Both the position numbers and the translations under genes were made by a program. Below, piece after piece: positions 59,487 to 64,000 of a stretch of 64,000 bases of DNA (the first letter of the stretch is position 1; the number at the start of each line of letters is the position of its first letter). Location of the stretch: assembly GCA_965248735.1 (NCBI GenBank), contig OZ252146.1, forward strand, positions 806,001 to 870,000. The letters are read 5' to 3'. Origin of the DNA: Aldehydirespirator sp965248735. GTDB lineage: Bacteria; Actinomycetota; Acidimicrobiia; Acidimicrobiales; Aldehydirespiratoraceae. The notes beneath the pieces are model-generated. The model worked only from the letters and a program-made list of their open reading frames with translations. It had not been told where the DNA came from and did no database searches.

Positions 59487-60995
59487 GTGTTTACCCGGGC
59501 GAGGATCGTCTTGGCGGCCGCGGCTCTGCTCGCAACTGCATGCAGCGGCGGGGCCGTCGATGAGGGTCCGGACGCCGTACCCGCGACCTCGGTCGCCGTC
59601 ACCACGACGGTTCCGCCGTCGACCACGACTACGGAATCCCCGGACGAGGCCGAACCCGCCACCAGTGAGCCTGAGGCACAGCCGCCTGAGCCGCCCGACC
59701 CGGAGGGGGTGGGCGACAGCTTCTACCCGAAGCTCGGCAATCCCGGCTACGACGTCCTCCACTACGACATCAAGCTCGACGTCGACCCGGCGGTCAACAC
59801 CATCTCGGCACTGACCGCGATCACGGCCGAAGCCACCGAGGACCTCGCCGCGTTCAACCTTGACCTGTCCGGGCTGGAGGTCCTGTCGGTGACCGTCGAC
59901 GGCACCGACGCCGAGTTCTCCCGGTCCGGACACGAGCTGACGGTCAAGCCTGCGAGCCCGCTCGCGGCGGGAACGGCGTTCTCGGTGGAGATCGCGTACT
60001 CGGGCTCGCCCCAGCCGATCGACGATCCTAGTGTCGAGTTCTTCGTGTTGGGCTGGCAGGAGCAGAGCGGCGTGATCTACACCGCGAGCGAGCCGTCGGG
60101 ATCGATGACGTGGTTCCCTTCCAACAACCACCCGACCGACAAAGCCACCTACGAGATCCAGATCACCGTGCCAGAGGGCATCACGGCGGCCTCCAACGGG
60201 CTCCTCATCGACGAGACCACCACCGACGGCCGCACCACCTTCACCTGGCGGATGGACGACCCGATGGCCACCTACCTGGCCGCGGTCTACATCGGCGACT
60301 TCGATCGCATCGACCACGGACCGCTGTATCCAGACGGCCCTGTGATCCGGGACTACGTGCACAGCACGGCCGCTCCCGAGATCGCCGCGGCACTGGCAGT
60401 GACTCCGGATGTGATCGCCTTCCTGGAGGACCTGCTAGGCCCCTACCCGTTCGACGCCTACGGAACAATCGTGGTGCCGTTCCCGCTGGGCTTTGCGCTC
60501 GAACACCAGACGCTCTCGCTGCACGGACCAGCCAGCATCGGTCCCGGCATCATCGCCCACGAGGTCGCCCACCAGTGGCTGGGCAACTCGGTCACGCCCG
60601 ACGACTGGAGCGAGATCTGGATGAACGAGGGCTTCGCCACCTACCTGCACCTGATGTACGAGGCCGAGCACTTCGTAGCGGACATCCAAGACGTCATCGT
60701 GCAGATCTACGCGCAGATGGTCGCCTTCGAGACCGGGCCGCCGAAGGGCATCGAGTTGGAGGACCTTTTCGGGCAGACGGTCTACTTCCGGGGGGCTGTG
60801 ACCCTGCACGCCCTGCGTCGCCACACCGGCGACGAGACCTTCTTCAAGATCCTGCGCACCCACTACAACCGGTCGGCGGGCGGAACCACCAACACCGAGG
60901 AGTTCCTCGAGCTGGTGGACGAGCTCGCCGGACCCGGCGCGGTGGACCTGGTCGAGTCCTGGCTGTTCGACGAGACCATCCCCGCCTCGCTGTAG
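59487..60995 (+). CDS. M1-family metallopeptidase, lipoprotein
   Basis: The 502-residue protein has a lipoprotein signal (lipobox ATAC near residue 19) and a Thr/Pro/Glu linker. The M1 peptidase domain carries zinc motif HEVAHQWLG and downstream NEGFATYLHLMYEAEHF. The substrate-anchoring motif usually GAMEN reads FALEHQTLS here, as in some bacterial relatives. It would act as an extracytoplasmic aminopeptidase. GTG at 59487 is used. Confidence 0.85.
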   Translation: MFTRARIVLAAAALLATACSGGAVDEGPDAVPATSVAVTTTVPPSTTTTESPDEAEPATSEPEAQPPEPPDPEGVGDSFYPKLGNPGYDVLHYDIKLDVDPAVNTISALTAITAEATEDLAAFNLDLSGLEVLSVTVDGTDAEFSRSGHELTVKPASPLAAGTAFSVEIAYSGSPQPIDDPSVEFFVLGWQEQSGVIYTASEPSGSMTWFPSNNHPTDKATYEIQITVPEGITAASNGLLIDETTTDGRTTFTWRMDDPMATYLAAVYIGDFDRIDHGPLYPDGPVIRDYVHSTAAPEIAAALAVTPDVIAFLEDLLGPYPFDAYGTIVVPFPLGFALEHQTLSLHGPASIGPGIIAHEVAHQWLGNSVTPDDWSEIWMNEGFATYLHLMYEAEHFVADIQDVIVQIYAQMVAFETGPPKGIELEDLFGQTVYFRGAVTLHALRRHTGDETFFKILRTHYNRSAGGTTNTEEFLELVDELAGPGAVDLVESWLFDETIPASL

Positions 60996-61016
60996 AGAAC
61001 CACCCAAGGAGTACCC

Positions 61017-61655
61017 ATCGCACGCCCCCAGCCGACGAGGCTCTACCACTTCACCCACATCCGCAACCTCGCTACGGTGCTCACTCAAGGCTTACGGTGT
61101 GACACGGAGATGCAGGGCAACGGCCTCCTCGCCGAGGAAGTGGGTGATCGCGGCATCAAGGATCGCCGACGCAGCTTGCCGGTGCGCGCTGGACCTAGAG
61201 GCGTGGCGGCCGACTACGTCCCGTTCTATTTTGCGCCGCGGTCACCAATGATGTACGTGATCTCCCAAGGGAGCGTGCCTGAGTACACCGGCGGGCTCGA
61301 CCCACTGATCTATTTGATCACGGTCCCGGAGCTCCTACAAACACACAACTGCCGGTGTGTGATCAGCGACGGCAACTCCGCCAGCACCATCACCAGGTTC
61401 GACGAAGATCTAGCCCTCCTCGACACGATGGTTGACTGGGATCTCATGTGCGAGACGTACTGGCGCAACACCCCGGCCGACGGCGACCGCATGCGTCGAC
61501 GAGCCGCTGAGTTCCTGGTCCATCGCCATGTGCCTGCACGCGCCTTGCAATCGCTCGCAACTCGCAATGAGCAAATGCTGGAACGTGTCCGGCAGTTGCT
61601 GGTAGAACACTCCGTAGAGCTGCCGAGCACCATCGAAGCCGACTGGTACTACTAA
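61017..61655 (+). CDS. darT: DarT-type DNA ADP-ribosyltransferase toxin, start codon read as ATC
   Basis: The 212-residue frame has TRLYHFTHIRNLATVL (NAD-binding His region), DYVPFYFAPRSPMMYVIS and RRRAAEFLVHRHVP with the catalytic Glu, all hallmarks of DarT, which ADP-ribosylates thymidine in single-stranded DNA. AAGGAG lies 6 bases upstream of position 61017, but the codon there is ATC. The next usable start (GTG 61077) would remove the essential His segment. Either ATC initiates weakly or the start has mutated. The antitoxin gene follows 16 bp later. Confidence 0.85.
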   Translation: MARPQPTRLYHFTHIRNLATVLTQGLRCDTEMQGNGLLAEEVGDRGIKDRRRSLPVRAGPRGVAADYVPFYFAPRSPMMYVISQGSVPEYTGGLDPLIYLITVPELLQTHNCRCVISDGNSASTITRFDEDLALLDTMVDWDLMCETYWRNTPADGDRMRRRAAEFLVHRHVPARALQSLATRNEQMLERVRQLLVEHSVELPSTIEADWYY

Positions 61656-61671
61656 ACGAAGGGGCACGCGG

Positions 61672-62748
61672 ATGATCGTCGAGTCCGACGGCAACCTTCT
61701 CGACGCCGGTGCGGATGCGCTGGTCAACACCGTCAACACCGTCGGCGTGATGGGCAAGGGCATAGCCCTGCAGTTCAAGCAGGCCTACCCTGCGAACTTC
61801 AAGGCCTACGCCCGAGCCTGCAAGGCCGGCCGGGTTCAGCTGGGCAAGATGTTCGTGTTCGACAACGGCGGAATCGAGCAGCCGCAGTTCATCGTGAATT
61901 TCCCCACCAAGAAGCACTGGCGCTCCCGTGCGCGCCTCGACGATATCCGCGCAGGCCTGGAGGATCTGGTCAGCGTTGTCACGGATCTCGGAATCAAGTC
62001 AGTCGCCGTGCCTCCGCTCGGCTGCGGCAATGGAGGCTTAAGCTGGCGCGATGTCGAGCCGCTGATCCGCGAAGCGTTCCGCAGCCTCCGCGATGTCGAG
62101 GTGCTCGTCTATCCGCCCGCGGGTGCTCCCGTTGAGTCGGCCATGCCGGTGGGCTCGGAGCGGCCGGCGATGACATCGGGCAAGGCGGTCCTAGTAGCTC
62201 TAACAGCGGCCTATGTCGAGGCCGCCGGAGTTTTCCTGGGCGTGAGCCAGTTAGAGCTGCAGAAACTCATGTACTTCCAGCAGGCCGCTGGCGAGGACCT
62301 GCGCCTGAAGTACGTGCGCGGTCGCTACGGCCCGTATGCGGAGAACCTCAACCATGTACTCGCGCGAGTCGAGGGCCATTTCCTGCGCGGCTACGGCGAC
62401 CGAAGCCGCAAGGTCCATGAGTCCGGAACTCTTGAGGTTATGCCGGGCGCGGCTGATGAGGCCACCATGTTCCTCGCTGGACGCTCCGACACGACAGACA
62501 GAATCAGCGAAGTGCTCGACCTCGTAAGAGGCTTCGAGTCACCCTACGAGTTGGAGCTGTTGAGTTCGGTGCACTGGGTTGCGACTCAGGACGATCATCG
62601 TGCCGTCGAAGACATCGGTTGCGCCGTCCAGGGCGTGCGGGGGTGGAGCCCTCGCAAGGGACGGCTGTTCACCGAGCACCACCTCACCGTCGCATGGCAC
62701 CGCCTACGCGAGGTCAACGTCGACTGGATGGCAAGGAGCGCCGTTTGA
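61672..62748 (+). CDS. darG: DarG-type macrodomain antitoxin
   Basis: The 358-residue protein begins with a macrodomain: ADALVNTVNTVGVMGKGIAL (residues 14-33) and VPPLGCGNGGLSW bind and remove ADP-ribose. The C-terminal half (LQKLMYFQQAAGEDLRLKYV, RYGPYAENLNHVL) is the DarG region that binds DarT directly. GAAGGGGC precedes the ATG. With darT it forms a complete DarTG toxin-antitoxin/defence module. Confidence 0.9.
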   Translation: MIVESDGNLLDAGADALVNTVNTVGVMGKGIALQFKQAYPANFKAYARACKAGRVQLGKMFVFDNGGIEQPQFIVNFPTKKHWRSRARLDDIRAGLEDLVSVVTDLGIKSVAVPPLGCGNGGLSWRDVEPLIREAFRSLRDVEVLVYPPAGAPVESAMPVGSERPAMTSGKAVLVALTAAYVEAAGVFLGVSQLELQKLMYFQQAAGEDLRLKYVRGRYGPYAENLNHVLARVEGHFLRGYGDRSRKVHESGTLEVMPGAADEATMFLAGRSDTTDRISEVLDLVRGFESPYELELLSSVHWVATQDDHRAVEDIGCAVQGVRGWSPRKGRLFTEHHLTVAWHRLREVNVDWMARSAV

Positions 62749-62907
62749 GCGGCCCAGAGATCCAGCTGAGCCTCGACGAGGTGCACTGCGGCACGCCCGG
62801 CGTGGGCGACATCGGCTTCGAGATCCTTCGGAGTGACGATTCACAACGAACCTGCCCGCCCTTGATTGACGCACCTGCCCGACGGTAACGACCAAGCGGC
62901 CTGAGAA

Positions 62908-63028
62908 CGAACGCGACACGCGCGAATACCACCACGTGATCGTCCGGTCGTGCACCAGGCGCCGCGCCGAGACGTACGCCGCGTTCCTGCTGCCCCGACT
63001 GGATCGCGGCGCAGTGCGAGAGCCCTAG
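62908..63028 (+). pseudogene. N-terminal remnant of a methyltransferase gene
   Basis: The frame NERDTREYHHVIVRSCTRRR, AETYAAFLLPRLD aligns with residues 6-40 of the methyltransferase that follows (NGERYTHGYHRVIVESYRRR, AEVCAAFLLPRLQ). It ends at TAG 63026-63028, just before that gene starts. It is a diverged scrap of an older tandem copy. Confidence 0.7.
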
Positions 63029-63040
63029 CCTCTTGGCTCG

Positions 63041-63862
63041 ATGACAGTCGATCGGCCCAACGGAGAGCGCTACACGCACGGGTATCACCGTGTGATAGTC
63101 GAGTCCTACCGGCGGCGAACAGCCGAGGTCTGCGCGGCCTTCCTGCTTCCCCGGCTGCAGCCGGACGCCGCCGTGCTGGACATGGGATGCGGCCCCGGCA
63201 CGATCACCGTCGGACTGGCCCGCCGAGCTCGAGCGGTCGTCGGCGTGGACACCTCGGCCGAGATGGTCGATTCGGCCCGACGCCGGGCCGAGGATGCTGG
63301 CATAGACAACGCCAGTTTCGAGGTGGGCTCCGCCCACGACCTGCCCTACGACGACGGAAACTTCGATGTGGTGTACGCCCACCAGGTGATGCAGCACCTG
63401 TCCGACCCGGTTCGGGCGCTGCGGGAGGCCCGGCGAGTGCTGCGCCCCGGCGGGCTGATGGCGGTGAGAGACTCCGACTACCAGACGATGGTCCACGCGC
63501 CGGTCGATCCGGCCATCCAGCGCTGGCTGCGCCTCTACCACGAAGTAGCCGCGGCCAACGGAGGCGAGGCCGATGCCGGGCGCTTCCTGCCGGGATGGGT
63601 GCGCGCCGCCGGTTTCGTGGACCCGGTCGTCACGACCAGCACGACCACCTACGCCGACGCGGCGGGCCGCGATCTCTGGGGCGAGATGTGGGCCGTGAGG
63701 GTGGTGGACAGCGACTTCGCGCAGCACGCCGTATCCGGCGGATTCGCCACTCGAGGCGACCTGGTGGCGATCTCGGTCGCTTTCCGCCGGTGGGCCGACC
63801 ATCCCAGCGGCTTCTGGGCCTACCTCAACGGTGAGGTGATCGGAGTGAGGCCGCCCCACTAG
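63041..63862 (+). CDS. Class I SAM-dependent methyltransferase
   Basis: The 273-residue protein has motif I VLDMGCGPGTITVGLARRA, DTSAEMVDSARRRAED, and NFDVVYAHQVMQHLSDPVRA with VLRPGGLMAVRDSDY. These are the SAM-binding and catalytic segments of Methyltransf_11/25 enzymes. The substrate is unknown. ATG at 63041 is 13 bp after the remnant. A palindromic element begins 10 bp after its stop. Confidence 0.9.
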   Translation: MTVDRPNGERYTHGYHRVIVESYRRRTAEVCAAFLLPRLQPDAAVLDMGCGPGTITVGLARRARAVVGVDTSAEMVDSARRRAEDAGIDNASFEVGSAHDLPYDDGNFDVVYAHQVMQHLSDPVRALREARRVLRPGGLMAVRDSDYQTMVHAPVDPAIQRWLRLYHEVAAANGGEADAGRFLPGWVRAAGFVDPVVTTSTTTYADAAGRDLWGEMWAVRVVDSDFAQHAVSGGFATRGDLVAISVAFRRWADHPSGFWAYLNGEVIGVRPPH

Positions 63863-63871
63863 TCGACTACC

Positions 63872-63923
63872 ACGAACTTCCGGCGGTTTTGTGTCATATA
63901 GGAGTACAACTCCCGGAAGTTCG
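63872..63923. repeat. Palindromic intergenic element (copy 5, different arms)
   Basis: CGAACTTCCGG (63873-63883) and CCGGAAGTTCG (63913-63923) are perfect 11-bp arms enclosing GTCATATAGGAGTACAAC. Overall length and position of the core match the elements at 36071-46136, but the arm sequence is different and fully complementary. Confidence 0.7.
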
Positions 63924-63952
63924 TTCGCCGCCAAACCTCCTGAACGTTCTCG

Positions 63953-64000
63953 CTAGCGGCAGTCGTCGATCACCGCGGCGAAGCCGTCGATGGTCTCCGC
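63953..64000 (-). CDS. C-terminal end of a gene leaving the window
   Basis: The minus strand reads AETIDGFAAVIDDCR and stop (TAG at 63953-63955) in from the right edge. Only 15 codons are visible, so no family can be named. Confidence 0.4.
   Translation of the reverse strand, partial: AETIDGFAAVIDDCR

Overview
The window is about 64 kb of high-GC DNA with dense, short-spaced genes, many GTG starts, threonine/proline-rich lipoproteins, acyl-CoA and CoA-transferase genes, luciferase-like and VOC enzymes, and an actinobacterial-style Tad pilus locus. I infer an actinobacterium, most like the Acidimicrobiia. No rRNA, tRNA or single-copy marker is present, so the class-level guess rests on gene content alone.

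Left part (1-19 kb): a Tad (type IVb-like) pilus locus that has been copied and broken repeatedly. tadB-tadC is present twice, nearly identical (276-2088 and 7566-9378). Around the copies lie remnants of a TadA/CpaF tail, three versions of a membrane-anchored coiled-coil protein, a PAP2 phosphatase (one frameshifted copy and one ~100 bp scrap), and a large GT-C-like membrane protein (one truncated, one frameshifted). A ~1 kb IS630-type element with perfect inverted repeats, an AAA/DUF4143 ATPase, a Phd-type toxin-antitoxin pair with an operator-like palindrome, a histidine-rich lipoprotein, and a low-GC island (OLD-ATPase stub plus a membrane protein of unknown function) are inserted among them. 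At 16.3-19.0 kb follow three pilin-like proteins with acidic Dx(D/N)xDG loops, then two TadE-like proteins and one TadG-like protein.

Middle part (19-33 kb): a coiled-coil membrane protein, a LysM and proline-repeat membrane protein, two substrate-binding lipoproteins of different families, and two permeases plus an ATPase of a NitT/TauT-type ABC importer. Then come a lipoprotein and a 768-residue cysteine-rich secreted protein. A dead IS630 copy sits inside an acyl-CoA dehydrogenase fragment.

Right part (33-64 kb): mainly catabolic and lipid metabolism: acyl-CoA dehydrogenases, enoyl-CoA hydratases, a CaiB/BaiF CoA-transferase, thiolase, MaoC-like hydratase, M24 peptidases, TauD-type dioxygenase, luciferase-like monooxygenase, nitroreductase, desaturase, VOC proteins, an M1 peptidase and a methyltransferase. 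Interspersed are defence or stability modules: ParDE, an AbiEi/DUF559-like gene between two identical 51-bp repeats, an AlbA/Schlafen-like ATPase, and a DarTG system whose toxin has ATC where the start codon should be. A 51-bp palindromic intergenic element recurs at five sites. Minisatellites (one with about 22 copies) and gene scraps show frequent local duplication and deletion.

Frameshifts are reported as read; I cannot exclude sequencing errors for individual cases.
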